DNA of 64,000 nucleotides from Hypericibacter terrae (GTDB lineage Bacteria > Pseudomonadota > Alphaproteobacteria > Dongiales > Dongiaceae). Positions 49,640 to 62,453 of this stretch are shown here, in pieces. The position numbers and the translations under genes were made by a program. The stretch spans positions 372,001 through 436,000 of the forward strand of contig NZ_CP042906.1 in NCBI RefSeq assembly GCF_008728855.1. The letters run 5' to 3'. Below the pieces are notes generated by a model. That model did no database searches. It saw nothing but the letters and a program-made list of their open reading frames with translations, and was not told where the DNA came from. Position 1 is the stretch's first letter. The number at the start of each line of letters is the position of its first letter.

Positions 49640-51733
49640 TCAGGCGAGGCCGACGGCGGAGATCAGCATGTCGATCAGCTTGATGCCGATGAAAGGCACG
49701 ATCACGCCGCCGACGCCGTAGATCATCAGGTTGCGGAACAGCAGCCGGGTTGCGGTTTGCGCGCGGTACTTGACGCCACGCAGGGCCAGCGGGATGAGCG
49801 CGATGATGATCAGGGCATTGAAGATGATCGCCGAGAGGATCGCGCTCTGCGGCGTCTGCAGATGCATGACGTTGAGGATGTTGAGGCTCGGATAGAAGGC
49901 CGCGAACATCGCGGGGATGATGGCGAAGTACTTGGCCACGTCGTTGGCGATCGAGAAGGTCGTGAGCGCGCCGCGGGTGATCAGCAGCTGCTTGCCGATC
50001 ATGACCACCTCGATCAGCTTGGTCGGATCGGAGTCGAGATCGACCATGTTGCCGGCCTCGCGCGCGGCCTGCGTGCCGGTCTGCATGGCGACGCCGACGT
50101 CCGCCTGGGCCAGGGCCGGGGCATCGTTGGTGCCGTCGCCGCACATGGCGACGAGCTTGCCGTTGGCCTGCTCCTTGCGGATCAGGGCCAACTTGTCCTC
50201 GGGGGTCGCCTGGGCGAGGAAGTCGTCCACGCCGCTCTCGGCTGCGATCGCGGCCGCCGTCACCGGATTGTCGCCGGTGATCATGACGGTGCGGATGCCC
50301 ATCCGGCGCAGCGCCGCGAAGCGCTCGCGGATGCCGCCCTTGACGATGTCCTTGAGATGGATGACGCCGAGGAGCCTTGCCCCGCTGGCGACGACCAGCG
50401 GCGTGCCGCCGGCCAGCGCGACATCTTCCACCAGATTGTTCAGCTCCTGCGGGACGCGGATCTGCGGGTTGAGCGTCCGGACATGGGCGATCATCGCATC
50501 GGCGGCCCCCTTGCGGATCGAGGCCCCCTCGAGATCGACGCCGCTCATGCGGGTCTGGGCCGAGAAGGGGACGAAGGTCGCATGGAGCGGCGCCATCTCG
50601 CGGCCGCGCAGGCCATAGCGCTCCTTGGCCAGCACCACGATCGAACGGCCTTCCGGCGTCTCGTCGCTGAGGCTGGCGAGCTGCGCCGCATCGGCCAGCT
50701 CGCGCTCGGACACGCCGGGCAGCGGCATGAACTCGCTGGCCTGGCGGTTGCCCAGCGTGATGGTGCCGGTCTTGTCCAGGAGCAGCGTGTCGACGTCGCC
50801 CGCGGCCTCGACCGCGCGGCCCGACATGGCCAGCACGTTGAACTTCACCAACCGGTCCATGCCGGCGATGCCGATGGCCGACAGCAGCGCGCCGATGGTG
50901 GTCGGGATCAGGGTCACGAACAGGGCGACCAGTACGACGACGGGCACGGCACCGCCGGCGAAGGTCGCGAAGCTCGGGATCGTCACGGTCGCGAAGATGA
51001 AGATGATGGTCATGCCCGCGAGCAGGATGTTGAGCGCGATCTCGTTCGGGGTCTTCTGGCGCACCGCACCCTCGACCAGCGCGATCATGCGATCGAGGAA
51101 GGTCGAGCCCTGGGCCGCCGTGATGCGGATCTTGATCCAGTCCGACAGCACCCGGGTGCCGCCGGTGACGGCGGAACGGTCCCCGCCGCTTTCGCGGATC
51201 ACCGGCGCCGATTCGCCGGTGATGGCCGATTCGTCCACCGAGGCGATGCCTTCGATCACGTCGCCGTCGCTGGGGATGGTGTCGCCGGCCTCGACCAGCA
51301 CGACGTCGCCCGCCTTGAGCTTCAGCGCGGGCGTGCTCTCGAACTGGCGGCCCTTGGGGTCGGTCAGCCGCTTGGCCATCGTCTGCGTGCGGGTGCGGCG
51401 CAGATTCTCGGCCTGTGCCTTGCCGCGGCCCTCGGCCACCGCTTCCGCGAAGTTGGCGAAGAGCACGGTGAACCAGAGCCAGAAGGCGATCTGGGCGGTG
51501 AAGCCGACGTTCGGATTCCCGACCGCGATGTCGCGGACCAGGATGATCGTGGACAAGGCCGCTACGACCTCGACCACGAACATCACGGGGTTGCGGATCA
51601 GGCTGCGAGGATCGAGCTTGCGGCAGGAATCCCAGATCGCGGCCTTGAGAATCTCCGCCGAGATGCCGGCGACGGCGCGCCGGCGCGAGGCGGAGGTCGG
51701 GGTGAAGCTGTCGGGTTTGCTGTTGTCGTTCAT
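49640..51733 (-). CDS. kdpB: KdpB, potassium-transporting P-type ATPase
   Basis: 697-residue P-type ATPase. Phosphorylated aspartate near residue 320 in [14 protein letters not shown], actuator motif TGESAPV, hinge [20 protein letters not shown] and several membrane helices. Hydrolyses ATP to drive potassium uptake through KdpA. ATG at 51733 is preferred because GAGG lies 8 nt upstream; an in-frame ATG at 51739 is too close to it. kdpA ends 10 bp before. Confidence 0.98.
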   Translation of the reverse strand: MNDNSKPDSFTPTSASRRRAVAGISAEILKAAIWDSCRKLDPRSLIRNPVMFVVEVVAALSTIILVRDIAVGNPNVGFTAQIAFWLWFTVLFANFAEAVAEGRGKAQAENLRRTRTQTMAKRLTDPKGRQFESTPALKLKAGDVVLVEAGDTIPSDGDVIEGIASVDESAITGESAPVIRESGGDRSAVTGGTRVLSDWIKIRITAAQGSTFLDRMIALVEGAVRQKTPNEIALNILLAGMTIIFIFATVTIPSFATFAGGAVPVVVLVALFVTLIPTTIGALLSAIGIAGMDRLVKFNVLAMSGRAVEAAGDVDTLLLDKTGTITLGNRQASEFMPLPGVSERELADAAQLASLSDETPEGRSIVVLAKERYGLRGREMAPLHATFVPFSAQTRMSGVDLEGASIRKGAADAMIAHVRTLNPQIRVPQELNNLVEDVALAGGTPLVVASGARLLGVIHLKDIVKGGIRERFAALRRMGIRTVMITGDNPVTAAAIAAESGVDDFLAQATPEDKLALIRKEQANGKLVAMCGDGTNDAPALAQADVGVAMQTGTQAAREAGNMVDLDSDPTKLIEVVMIGKQLLITRGALTTFSIANDVAKYFAIIPAMFAAFYPSLNILNVMHLQTPQSAILSAIIFNALIIIALIPLALRGVKYRAQTATRLLFRNLMIYGVGGVIVPFIGIKLIDMLISAVGLA

Positions 51734-51743
51734 GATCATGACC

Positions 51744-53471
51744 TCAATAGAGCGAGCCGGCCTGCAGCTGCAGGTGCTCGACGACGGGGCCCAGCGCGTC
51801 CGCAGGCAGGAACGTCAGGCCGCCGGTAATCAGGATGACGCCGATGAGAAGAGCCACGAACAGGCCGTTATCGGTGGGGAAGGTGCCGATCGAGGCAGGC
51901 ACGAGCTTCTTCCCGGCGAGCGAACCGGCGATGGCGAGCACCGGCACGATCATGCCGAACCTGCCCAGCATCATCGCAAAGCCGCCGGTCAGGTTGTAGA
52001 ACATGGTGTTGCCGGTGAGCCCACCGAAGGCGCTGCCATTGTTGGCCGTCTGTGAGCTGAAGGCGTAGAGGATCTCGCTGAAGCCATGCGGACCCGCATT
52101 GAGCGGTCCCGCCAGGCCGGCGGGCACGACGCTGGCCAGCGCCGTGAAGCCCAGGATCGAGAGCGGCAGGATCAGGATGGCGAGCATCGCCATCTTGACC
52201 TCGCGGGATTCGATCTTCTTGCCGACATATTCGGGCGTGCGCCCGACCATGAGGCCGGCAATGAAGACGGCGAGGATTGCGAAGAGCAGCATGCCGTAGA
52301 GGCCTGCACCGACGCCGCCGATGATGATCTCGCCGAGCTGCATATTGACCATGGGGATCAGCCCGCCCAGCGGCATCATGCTGTCGAGCCAGCTATTGAT
52401 AGCGCCGCAGGATGCTGCGGTCGTAATCACCGAGAACAGCGCCGAATTGGCGATGCCGAAGCGGACCTCTTTGCCCTCCATATTGCCGCCGGACTGCAGC
52501 GAGCTCGCGACCTGGTCGATGCCGAGATGAGCAAAGGCGGCATTGCCACCGGCCTCGGCCCAATAGGCAACCAGAACGCCCGCCAGAAACAAGATTCCCA
52601 TGGCGCCCAACAGTGCCCAACCCTGCTTCATGTTCCCGACCATGCGCCCGAAAGTCATGGTCAAGCCGGCCCCGAGGCAGAAGATCAGGACCATCTGGAT
52701 CAGGTTGGTGATGGCATTGGGGTTCTCGAAAGGATGCGCGGAATTGGCGTTGAAGAAACCGCCGCCGTTGGTGCCGAGCATTTTGATGACGAGCTGCGAC
52801 GCGACCGGACCCTGCGCGATTGTCTGGTGAGCGCCTTCGAGGGTCGTGGCGTCGGTGTATGAGCTCAGATTCTGCGGCATGCCCTGCCACACCATGAAGA
52901 GCGCAACCACGATGGCAATCGGCAGCAGGAGATAGAGGGTGCAGCGGGTCAGATCGACCCAGAAATTGCCGATGGTCTGCGCCGAACGGCGGGCGAAGCC
53001 GCGGATCAACGCGACCGCGACGGCGATGCCGGTCGCGGCCGAGACGAAGTTATGGACGGTCAGCCCGGCCATCTGGACGAGATAGCCCAGCGTGGTCTCG
53101 CCGCCATAGTTCTGCCAGTTGGTGTTGGTGGTGAAGCTTATTGCCGTATTGAAGGCGAGATCGGGCGCCATGGCACCCATGCCCTGCGGGTTGAACGGCA
53201 GATAGCCCTGCAGCCGGAGCAAGGCATAGAGCGAGAGGAAGCAGACCAAGTTGAAGAGCAGCATGGCAAAGGCGTAAGTCAGCCAATGCTGCTCCCTCTT
53301 GGGGTCGACGCCGGCGACGCGATAGCAGATCGCCTCGACCGGTCCGAGAATGGGGGTGAAAAAATTGCGCTCGCCCGAGAACAGGCGGGCCATATAAACG
53401 CCCAGCGGCACGGCCAGTGCGATGATGATCGCGCAGAAGATCGCGATCTGAAGAATTCCGTTTGTGGTCAT
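51744..53471 (-). CDS. kdpA: KdpA, potassium channel subunit
   Basis: 575-residue membrane protein with about ten helices and the repeated pore-loop signatures of the KtrB/TrkH superfamily, for example [29 protein letters not shown] and [13 protein letters not shown]. Forms the potassium-selective path of the Kdp pump. Starts 9 bp after the kdpF stop. Confidence 0.98.
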   Translation of the reverse strand: MTTNGILQIAIFCAIIIALAVPLGVYMARLFSGERNFFTPILGPVEAICYRVAGVDPKREQHWLTYAFAMLLFNLVCFLSLYALLRLQGYLPFNPQGMGAMAPDLAFNTAISFTTNTNWQNYGGETTLGYLVQMAGLTVHNFVSAATGIAVAVALIRGFARRSAQTIGNFWVDLTRCTLYLLLPIAIVVALFMVWQGMPQNLSSYTDATTLEGAHQTIAQGPVASQLVIKMLGTNGGGFFNANSAHPFENPNAITNLIQMVLIFCLGAGLTMTFGRMVGNMKQGWALLGAMGILFLAGVLVAYWAEAGGNAAFAHLGIDQVASSLQSGGNMEGKEVRFGIANSALFSVITTAASCGAINSWLDSMMPLGGLIPMVNMQLGEIIIGGVGAGLYGMLLFAILAVFIAGLMVGRTPEYVGKKIESREVKMAMLAILILPLSILGFTALASVVPAGLAGPLNAGPHGFSEILYAFSSQTANNGSAFGGLTGNTMFYNLTGGFAMMLGRFGMIVPVLAIAGSLAGKKLVPASIGTFPTDNGLFVALLIGVILITGGLTFLPADALGPVVEHLQLQAGSLY

Positions 53472-53480
53472 GATGGGGCC

Positions 53481-53567
53481 TCAGAATTTCTCGGGGCGCA
53501 GGAGCGCATAAACGAGATAGATGAGGATGGCGAGCGACACGGCGCCGCCGAGGAGGTAATCGAACAT
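53481..53567 (-). CDS. kdpF: KdpF small membrane subunit
   Basis: 28-residue single-helix protein starting MFDYLLGGAVSLAIL and ending ALLRPEKF, matching the KdpF pattern (E. coli KdpF is 29 residues) in length, helix and C-terminal RPE(K/R)F. It lies directly ahead of kdpA, as expected. KdpF stabilises the KdpABC complex. GGAG lies upstream of the ATG. Confidence 0.93.
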   Translation of the reverse strand: MFDYLLGGAVSLAILIYLVYALLRPEKF

Positions 53568-53588
53568 CGGGTTGCTCCGGGGGTCGGG

Positions 53589-53672
53589 TTAGAGCCTTGT
53601 GCAGATCGCGGCATAGCCGAGCATCAGGGCAAAGCCCGCCGATCCCAGCACCACCATCAAGACGTCCAGCAT
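53589..53672 (-). CDS. 27-residue membrane peptide ahead of kdpF
   Basis: Small ORF of one predicted membrane helix, starting MLDVLMVVLGSAGFALM and ending AAICTRL. GGAGATC lies 7 nt before its ATG and it precedes kdpF by 21 bp on the same strand. Similar short peptides with a central YxxxC-type end are commonly seen ahead of kdpF in other proteobacteria, so it is probably translated and may be an accessory Kdp subunit or a leader. A CCGGCCT/AGGCCGG hairpin (53682-53710) touches its ribosome-binding site. Function unproven. Confidence 0.72.
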   Translation of the reverse strand: MLDVLMVVLGSAGFALMLGYAAICTRL

Positions 53673-53973
53673 GATTGATCTCCGGCCTGACGCCGGCGAT
53701 CGGAGGCCGGCGAAACTGACATGAATGACGCCTGGGCCAGCCGGCTCGGGCGCAGCCAGAGAAATGCCCTGCTGCCGATAGGAAATCGATAGGAGCGCGG
53801 CGCGACGGCTATAGGAGCCGTATGCGGTCGGCCGGCCTCGCGCATAAAGAGCCCATAAAGAAACGCCCGCACGCTTGGTCGGGCCTGCGCCGGCGGCCCT
53901 CCAGGGAGACGCGGGGGCGAACCTCCGAACGGAGGATCGACCTGCTTTCTGTCGGTGTTATCCTGGGAACGTC
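53673..53973. promoter_or_regulatory. divergent kdp promoter region with phased repeats
   Basis: 301 bp between the kdp operon (minus) and a receiver gene (plus). Three copies of an octamer, CGATAGGA (53776), CGATAGGA (53787) and CTATAGGA (53809), are spaced 11 and 22 bp apart, so they lie on one face of the helix. They sit 104-144 bp upstream of the first kdp ORF and are candidate KdpE binding sites. No clear -35/-10 pair was seen. Confidence 0.5.
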
Positions 53974-54369
53974 ATGATCCCCGGTTCCTCAGCCGCACCG
54001 CGCCGTCTCATGGTCGTCGATGACGAGCCGCGCTTTGCGGCTTTCGTCCGCGAAGCGGCGGAGGGGGCCGGCATGCAGGTCGAGACGGCGGGGAACGGCG
54101 AGGAGGCGAAGGCCGTCTATCGGCGCTTCGATCCCGACGTGATCGTGCTCGACGTGGTGATGCCCGTCATGGACGGCGTCGAGTTCGTGCAGTGGCTGGG
54201 CGAGGAGGGCTGCCGCGCGCGTCTCGTCGTCGTCACCGGCTATAATCCCCATTATGGGCGCCTGGCGGAGAAGCTGGGCCAGGCCAAGGGCATCGGCAGC
54301 GTCACGGTCCTCAACAAGCCGGTGCGGCTGCATCAGCTCCTGGTCGCGATCGGCGTGCCCGCGGGCTAG
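53974..54369 (+). CDS. single-domain response regulator
   Basis: 131-residue CheY-like receiver without output domain. Acidic pair D16/D17 in MVVDDEPRF, phosphorylated D60 in VIVLDVVMPVMDG, threonine in VVVTGYNP and K115 in LNKPVRL. ATG at 53974; an upstream in-frame start exists but would add a low-complexity leader. Divergent from kdp and convergent with the outer-membrane channel gene (stops overlap by two bases). Cognate kinase unknown. Confidence 0.88.
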   Translation: MIPGSSAAPRRLMVVDDEPRFAAFVREAAEGAGMQVETAGNGEEAKAVYRRFDPDVIVLDVVMPVMDGVEFVQWLGEEGCRARLVVVTGYNPHYGRLAEKLGQAKGIGSVTVLNKPVRLHQLLVAIGVPAG

Positions 54370-55843
54370 ATTCCGGCGATGACCTGCTGATCCTGCCAGC
54401 CGCCGCCCATCGCCTTGGCGAGATTGGCCACGGCCTGCAGCCGGGTGAGACGCGCCTGCACCAGGCTGTTCTGGGCCTGAAGCTGGGCGCGCTGGGCGTC
54501 GAGCACCGTCAGCAGGTCGGCCGCACCTTCGCGGTAAAGCAGATTCGCCAGCGTCAGCGCCGCCTGCGCCTGATCCGCCGATTCCTGCAGCGCGGCTTCC
54601 TGCGCGGCACTGGTGCTTTGCGCCGACAGGGCCACCTCGACGTCGCGGAAGGCGGTCAGTGCCGTCTGCTGATAGGTCTCGGCCAGCTCCTTGTAGCGGG
54701 CGACGGATTGATCGTAGTTCGCTTGCCGCGCCCCGCCATCGAACAACGGCGCCAGGAGCGAGGCCGCCAGATTGTAGATCGCGCTTTCCGGCTGGAAGAA
54801 GGCCGTCAGCGCGCCGCTGGCAAGCCCGCCGCTGCCGGTGAGCTGGATCGTCGGCAGGAAATCGGCGCGCGTCACGCCGATCTCGGCATTGGCGGCCCGC
54901 AGATCGGCGTCGGCCTTGCGCAGATCGGGCCGGCGTTCGAGCAAGGTCGAGGGCAGGCCGGCCGCGATGCCGGGCAGGGTCACGGTGTCGAGGCTGGCAT
55001 TCTGGATCTTGAGCGCGGCCGGCGGCAGTCCCAGCAGCACCGCGAGCGCTGCCTGGTTCTGGTCATACTGGTTCTGCAGTGCTGGGATCGTGGCGGCGGT
55101 GCTCGCCACCTGCTGGCGCTGCTGCGCCAGATCGAGCGCCGAGGCGGCTCCCTCCTTGAAACGAATCTCGATGAGGGCCAGTGTGTCCTGCGAATCCTTG
55201 AGGTTCGACTGCGCCACTTTCAGCTGATCGCTCAGCGCCAGCAGCGTCAGGTAGGTGGTGACCACGTCATCCTGCAGCACCAGGTCGGTCGCGGCCGCGT
55301 CATAGACGCTGCCTTGGAAGCTGGCATCCGCGCTTTCGAGCGCGGCGCGGTTCTTGCCCCAGAGATCGAGCTCGTAGCCCACCGACAGCCCTGCATTGTA
55401 GGAAACCGAGACGTCCGAGGTCCCGCCATTGCCGCCCCGGCTGCTGCCGGCATCGGCCTCGACGGTCGGAAACAGCGGGGCCGCGGCGCCCTTGGCCTGC
55501 GCCCGTGCCTGGTCGATCCGGCGCATCGCCGCCAGCAGATCGTGATTGTCGTTGCGTGCCGTCGTGACCATGCGGTCGAGCTCGTCATTGCCAAAGGCGG
55601 TCCACCAATGGTCGGACAACTGGTCGGTGGCGGCGCTCGACATGACGGAAGCCGCCGCGTCGCTGGAGAGGGCGGCGGGCGTCACCGTCGCCGTCTGGTT
55701 GCGCCAGTCCGCGGGCGCCGGCACGGCCGGCTGTTCATAGTCGGGCACCAGGCTGCAGGCACCGAGCGTCAGCGCCAGGCTGAGAAAGCCCGCCTGGAGC
55801 AGGCGGCGCTTGCGTGGCGATTCGAGGGTCTGAACCATCTTCA

Positions 55844-55847
<4 letters not shown>
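54366..55847 (-). CDS. outer-membrane efflux channel lipoprotein (NodT/OprM type)
   Basis: 493-residue TolC-family channel. Signal sequence with lipobox LGAC (C31), two repeated OEP halves of long helices and strands ([40 protein letters not shown]). Its ATG overlaps the macB-like stop (ATGA), so it is the last gene of the macA-macB-channel operon and should be the exit duct. It may also serve the RND and YhiI systems, which lack their own channel here. Confidence 0.95.
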
Positions 55848-57834
<1,987 letters not shown>

Positions 57835-57838
<4 letters not shown>

Positions 57839-59103
57839 AATCCGAGCCTCGCCGGCGGCTGGGTGCGCGACGCGGTCTGGGCCGTCGCCGATGCCGTCGG
57901 CAGGACCACCATGTCGCCTTCGGCCAGACCGGCGATCACGGCCGCATTGGCGCGATCGCTGAGGCCGACCCTGATCTCGCGGGTGACGATGCCGGTCGCG
58001 GTGCGGACCTTGACCTTATAGGGGGTCCCGGCTTGCGTATCCCCGGCAATGGCGGTCACCGGCTCGAGCGCCGCCACCGGGATCAGCAGCGCGTTCTTGG
58101 CCTCGCCCAGGACGAAGAAGACCTGGGCGCTCATCTGCGTCATCAGCGCGTGATCCGGGTTGGCGACGTCGATCAGCACGTCATAGAGGATGACGTCGTT
58201 GATCACTTCGGGCGTTGGCAGGATCTGGCGGACGATGCCGGTCCACTGGCGGTCGGACATGCCGAGCGTGCTGAAATGGACGGGCATATCGGTCTTGACC
58301 TTGACGATGTCGGCCTCGGCGACCTGGGCCCACACGGTCATGGTGTTGAGGTCGGCGATCCGCAGAATCACCGGCGCCGACTGGTTGGCGTTCAGGGTCT
58401 GGCCCTGTTGCGCCGAGATCGAGACCACGGTGCCGTCGATCGGCGCATAGATCTTGGTGTATTGCAGATTGGCGAGGTCGCCATCGAGGGTCGACTGCGC
58501 CTGTTCGAGCTGGGCCTGCAGGGCCGCGATCTGGGCGCGCGCCACCGCCTCGTTGGCCTCGCCGGTCTGCAGCACGTCCTGGCTGACCGCATTCTGCTTG
58601 TAGAGACGCTGGTTGCGCCCGTTCTGCGACTGCGCCAGGGCGAGCTGGGCTTTCTGCTCGGCGATCTGCGCCTGCAGTATCCGCAGCTGCGCCTGCTCGG
58701 ACGCGACCTTGGCGCTGAAGACCGTCGGGTCGATCTCGGCCAGGAGATCGCCCTTCTTCACTTCCGATCCGTAGGTGACATGGAGCGACTGCAACTGGCC
58801 CGACACCTGGGCGCCGACATCGACATAGTTCTTCGGCTGCAGCGCGCCGACCGCGGTCAGCGAGGCCTCGAGGTCGCCCTTGGTGACGGCGACGGTGGGA
58901 ACATGGGTGGGCGAGGTCGAGGCGCGCGCGAAATGCCACGCCGCGGCACCGCCACCGGCGATCAGCACCGCCAGCAGCAACGCCAGCCAGAGCCGGCTGC
59001 GCCGCTTCGGCTTGCCGGCCGGCGACGCCAGTCGAGGCGCGGTCTGGGTGCGGGCGGGGCCTTCCGCGCGCGCGGGTTTGGTCACTTGCAGGGTGTCGTG
59101 CAT
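57835..59103 (-). CDS. macA: MacA-like periplasmic adaptor
   Basis: 422-residue membrane-fusion protein. Anchor helix at about 38-56 ([19 protein letters not shown]), lipoyl domain ([16 protein letters not shown] and [20 protein letters not shown]) and a long coiled-coil hairpin between, then barrel domains. The N-terminal 36 cytoplasmic residues are basic. ATG at 59103; the frame upstream stays open but is an alternative reading of the LuxR gene. Starts the macA-macB-channel operon, 197 bp after the regulator. Confidence 0.93.
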
Positions 59104-59300
59104 GGGGTCTTTCGGGCCATCCGCGGGTTCGAAAGGCTGTTCCTCGATCGAGCCCGCCTCGGTGGGGGACGTAGTGGAACTGTCGCCTTCGCCATCCTGT
59201 TCCAAAAAGTCACACGGAACAGGTCCCCGATTCCTGCGGCCGGGAGCCCAAGATATTGAAAAGTCTAAATTATCGGCAATGAATCGGGATAGCGCCCCGG

Positions 59301-60350
59301 TCAGCGATCGAGCAGGCCCAGGGTCCGCGCCAAATGGGCCGCCTCGGTGCGGTTCTTGCCGCCCAGCACCCGCAGGATGCGGTGGACATGGAGCTTGACG
59401 GTCGCTTCGGAGAGCTGGAGGCGGCGCGCGATTTCCTTGTTCGAGGCGCCGTTCGCGAGTAGGGCCAGGATGTCGTTCTGGCGCAGGGTGAGCGTCGGGC
59501 GCTGCAGGCCGGCGCTGTTGCTGCGATCGCTGCCGGGCCGGCCCTCGCCGCCTTCGGGCGTCGGGGTGCAGATCGCGACCACGGCGGCGCGGCCCGCGAT
59601 CCGGGTGATCGCGGAAAACCACTCGGTCGGAATGGCCTTGCCGCTGGAGCCCGTGAAGGTCACCGGCATCCGCGAGACGACCGGCTCGCCCCGCTGCCAT
59701 CCGAGGACGAGATCGCGGACCTCCTGGCGGCGCGAATCGGCGATGCGATCCCAGAACCGGATGCGCCCGATCTCGTCGTCATTCACGGCCAATATCGTCT
59801 TGGCCGTCGCATTGGCATAGACGAACCGCTCGCCCTGGATGATGAGCATCGGAACCGGCAGGTCCTCGAGCAGGAAAGAGCGCCAGCCGGCGCCGGCCAG
59901 GAGACTGCTCGGCGCGTCCCGCCGGCTGCCGACGAGAAACAGGCCCGGCGAGATGTAGCGATTGCCGGCCAGCACGAAGGCGATGGTTTCGAGGACGCTG
60001 TTGGCGGGCGTGTTGCGCTCGATCAACGCGTCGACGCCGTGACGCAGCCAGGTCTGCACCGCGAGATCGTCGAAGCTGCCATAGATGGCGATCTGCAGAC
60101 GCGGCAGGCGGAGGCGCAGCGCGCTGATCCAACCCTCGGAAGCCTCGGCGGCGGCCGAATCGAGCACGAGCAGCAGGGCCGGCGTTTCGCCCGCCTCGAC
60201 GCGGGCGGCGATCGCCGCCACCGTGTCCGCCGACTCGACCTCGCCTCCGGTCCGCAACTGTGCGAGCAAGGCACGGATGGCTTCCTGCTCAACGGAGGCC
60301 GGGCCAACGCAGACGATCGCGCTTTCTATCGGCCGTCCCTGCTTTTGCAT
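59301..60350 (-). CDS. LuxR-family regulator: pseudo-receiver, PAS, HTH
   Basis: 349 residues. The N-terminal 120 residues look like a receiver domain (LLLVLDSAAAE has the central Asp) but the usual acidic pair near the first strand is absent. A PAS domain follows (LLEDLPVPMLIIQGERFVYA), then a C-terminal LuxR helix-turn-helix (LTLRQNDILALLANGASNKE, SEATVKLHVHRILRVLG). ATG at 60350 has GGGGGTGAT upstream. It reads towards the macA operon 197 bp downstream and is the obvious candidate regulator of it (inference). Confidence 0.87.
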   Translation of the reverse strand: MQKQGRPIESAIVCVGPASVEQEAIRALLAQLRTGGEVESADTVAAIAARVEAGETPALLLVLDSAAAEASEGWISALRLRLPRLQIAIYGSFDDLAVQTWLRHGVDALIERNTPANSVLETIAFVLAGNRYISPGLFLVGSRRDAPSSLLAGAGWRSFLLEDLPVPMLIIQGERFVYANATAKTILAVNDDEIGRIRFWDRIADSRRQEVRDLVLGWQRGEPVVSRMPVTFTGSSGKAIPTEWFSAITRIAGRAAVVAICTPTPEGGEGRPGSDRSNSAGLQRPTLTLRQNDILALLANGASNKEIARRLQLSEATVKLHVHRILRVLGGKNRTEAAHLARTLGLLDR

Positions 60351-61104
60351 GTCACGGATCACCCCCTTGATTGCTGGGACCTCGATCTGCCGCGATCGGG
60401 ATCCTTCACGATGGGCACTTGCTTAGGCCAGTCCTCTGCTTCGTTTGTTCCGGCATAGGGTCTATTGCTTAGTCAATTCGATCTATGCGGAGTTTGACGG
60501 CGGCGTCAGGTGAGGTGACGGCATCGCCGGCGTGGGATTATTTTCTTATTTTCGGTCGGCACTCCAGATTGGCGGACACGGGTCCGTCACGGGGCGCACT
60601 CGGTCTGTAATGTGGGCAGGGCCGATGAGAAAAGTGAGCGCACTGACAACGGGTCCAATCGAATCGCGCGCAGTGTCGCTCTGCGCGTCGCAGCAACAAT
60701 ATGGGATCCTGTCCATGGCGCGAAGCCGATGGCGAGGCCGGACGTGGGCCAGGAAAAATTCCGACAGATTCTATACTCACGTAATCCGCTGATCGCAACT
60801 GGCGTTGCGTGCACCGCCAATACAATCCGCGTGCAGCCCGACCGACCGGCCGACGATCTGCGCCGTGCGACGCGGAAACGGGCGCGCTTTAACCATGATC
60901 GACCGCGGAGCCCGGTTTCGCCGACGCGCGGGGGCCGCATCGAGAGACGGAAATGGCCGCTCGTTGCGATCGCGATCCCCGATCTCGCGCCTGGCCGGCT
61001 CGATTCCGGGGTCTGTCGCGTCGCCTCGGGCCTGAGTTAAGCTTCGCGAGCCCGGGTAGGCGCGACGATGCGCCCCGGCGCGCGACGGGGAAGGGCAACA
61101 GCTC
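60351..61104. other. 754-bp intergenic region
   Basis: No gene could be supported; open frames here have no recognisable features. It contains an AT-rich patch (60537-60555) in an otherwise GC-rich window and two copies of TTGCTTAG (60419 and 60465, 46 bp apart) just upstream of the LuxR-type regulator. It should carry promoters for that regulator and for the TAXI gene. Confidence 0.45.
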
Positions 61105-62364
61105 TTGCGGGAATTTTTCCGAACCTACGGACTGATCCTGCTGCTGGTCGCGGTCGGATTCTATATTGCGGTGCAATACATGGCGCCGCTCCCGCCCCGG
61201 TCGATGAAGCTGGCGACCGGCGTGGCGGGCGGCGTCTATGCCGATATCGGCGAGCGCTATCGAAAGATTCTGGGCGATGAGGGAATCACGCTCGAGCTCG
61301 TTCCGACCGAGGGAACCGCGGCCAATCTCGCGCTGCTGACGGATCCGAAGGGCGAAGTCGACGCCGCGCTGATTCAGGGCGGCGTCGGCAGCGCCGATCT
61401 GCAGCCCGACCTGCGCGATCTCGGCAGCCTCTTTCTTGAACCGGTATGGGTGTTCTCGCGCGAGGGCAGCCGGGTCCGACGTTTGACCGACCTCGCCGAT
61501 CAACGCATCGCCATCGGCCAACCGGGCAGCGGAACGCAAATTGTCGCACGTCAACTCCTGTCGGCAAGCGGCGTCGGACCCGGCGAAGCGGAACTGGTCG
61601 AGGTCGGCGGCGATCAGGCCGCGGCCCAGCTCGAGACCGGCGATGTCGACGCGGCCTTCTTCGTGAGCGCGCGCATCAGCCCGCTCCTGGCCAGGCTGGC
61701 CGCCAATCACGACCTGGTCCTGATGGACTTCGACCGCGCGCCGGCCTTCCGCTATGCGCTGCCGTTCCTGTCGGTCGTGACCCTGCCGGCGGGCACGATC
61801 GACCTGCCGCGCGATCTGCCGCGAAACGACATTACGATGGTGGCGCCCGCGGCCCAGCTCGTGATCCGCAAGGAACTGCATCCCGCGCTGGTCCATCTGC
61901 TGCTGGACGCGACCGCCAAGGTACACCGGTCGCGCCAGGACTTCGCGCCGGAGGGCCGCTTCCCGTCGGCGACATTGGTCGACTATCCGCTCAATTCCGA
62001 CGCCGCCCGCTTTCTCGAGAAGGGGCCCTCCTTCTTCTATCGCTACCTGCCATTCTGGGCGGCGGTCTGGGCCGATCGCCTGCTGATCCTGCTGGTGCCG
62101 ATCCTGACCTTGATGATCCCGCTGTTCCGGCTGGGGCCGCCACTCTATCGCTGGCAGATCCAGCGCAAGCTCTTCAAGCGCTACCGCCAGCTGCGGCGCA
62201 TCGAAATGGCGGCGCGCGCCGAGGGCGCGGACCGTGAAGCCTTATCGGGCGAGCTCGACAGACTGCAACAGGAACTCAGCGGCCTGAAGATCCCGCTGGC
62301 CTACGCCGAGGATCTCTATCATCTGCGCCAGCATATTTCGTGGGTCCGCGCGCGGATGCTGTGA
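61105..62364 (+). CDS. membrane-anchored TAXI-type solute-binding protein
   Basis: 419-residue TAXI-family (TRAP-associated extracytoplasmic immunogenic) binding protein. N-terminal membrane anchor at about 8-26 (YGLILLLVAVGFYIAVQY) instead of a cleavable signal. The binding domain has KLATGVAGGVYADIGERY and ALIQGGVGSAD. A second membrane helix at about 325-345 (LLILLVPILTLMIPLF) is followed by a charged cytoplasmic tail with coiled-coil character (RRIEMAARAEGADREALSGE). No TRAP permease gene is adjacent. TTG start with GAAGGG upstream; no ATG precedes the anchor. Confidence 0.85.
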   Translation: MREFFRTYGLILLLVAVGFYIAVQYMAPLPPRSMKLATGVAGGVYADIGERYRKILGDEGITLELVPTEGTAANLALLTDPKGEVDAALIQGGVGSADLQPDLRDLGSLFLEPVWVFSREGSRVRRLTDLADQRIAIGQPGSGTQIVARQLLSASGVGPGEAELVEVGGDQAAAQLETGDVDAAFFVSARISPLLARLAANHDLVLMDFDRAPAFRYALPFLSVVTLPAGTIDLPRDLPRNDITMVAPAAQLVIRKELHPALVHLLLDATAKVHRSRQDFAPEGRFPSATLVDYPLNSDAARFLEKGPSFFYRYLPFWAAVWADRLLILLVPILTLMIPLFRLGPPLYRWQIQRKLFKRYRQLRRIEMAARAEGADREALSGELDRLQQELSGLKIPLAYAEDLYHLRQHISWVRARML

Positions 62365-62453
62365 TGCGCGAACAGGAGCCGTGACGTTGCGCCGCGGCGC
62401 GTCACGGTCGCGGGCTCGGCCCTTCGGCGTCGCCAATGTGCCCGATGACCGAA

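Noticed and set aside
49559-51829. A 756-codon plus-strand frame over kdpB
   Set aside because: Antisense to an unmistakable P-type ATPase; Asp/Arg/Gly-rich shadow sequence.
60612-61040. 142-codon plus-strand frame in the 754-bp gap
   Set aside because: Arg/Pro-rich, no domain, no good ribosome-binding site, and other frames are equally open.
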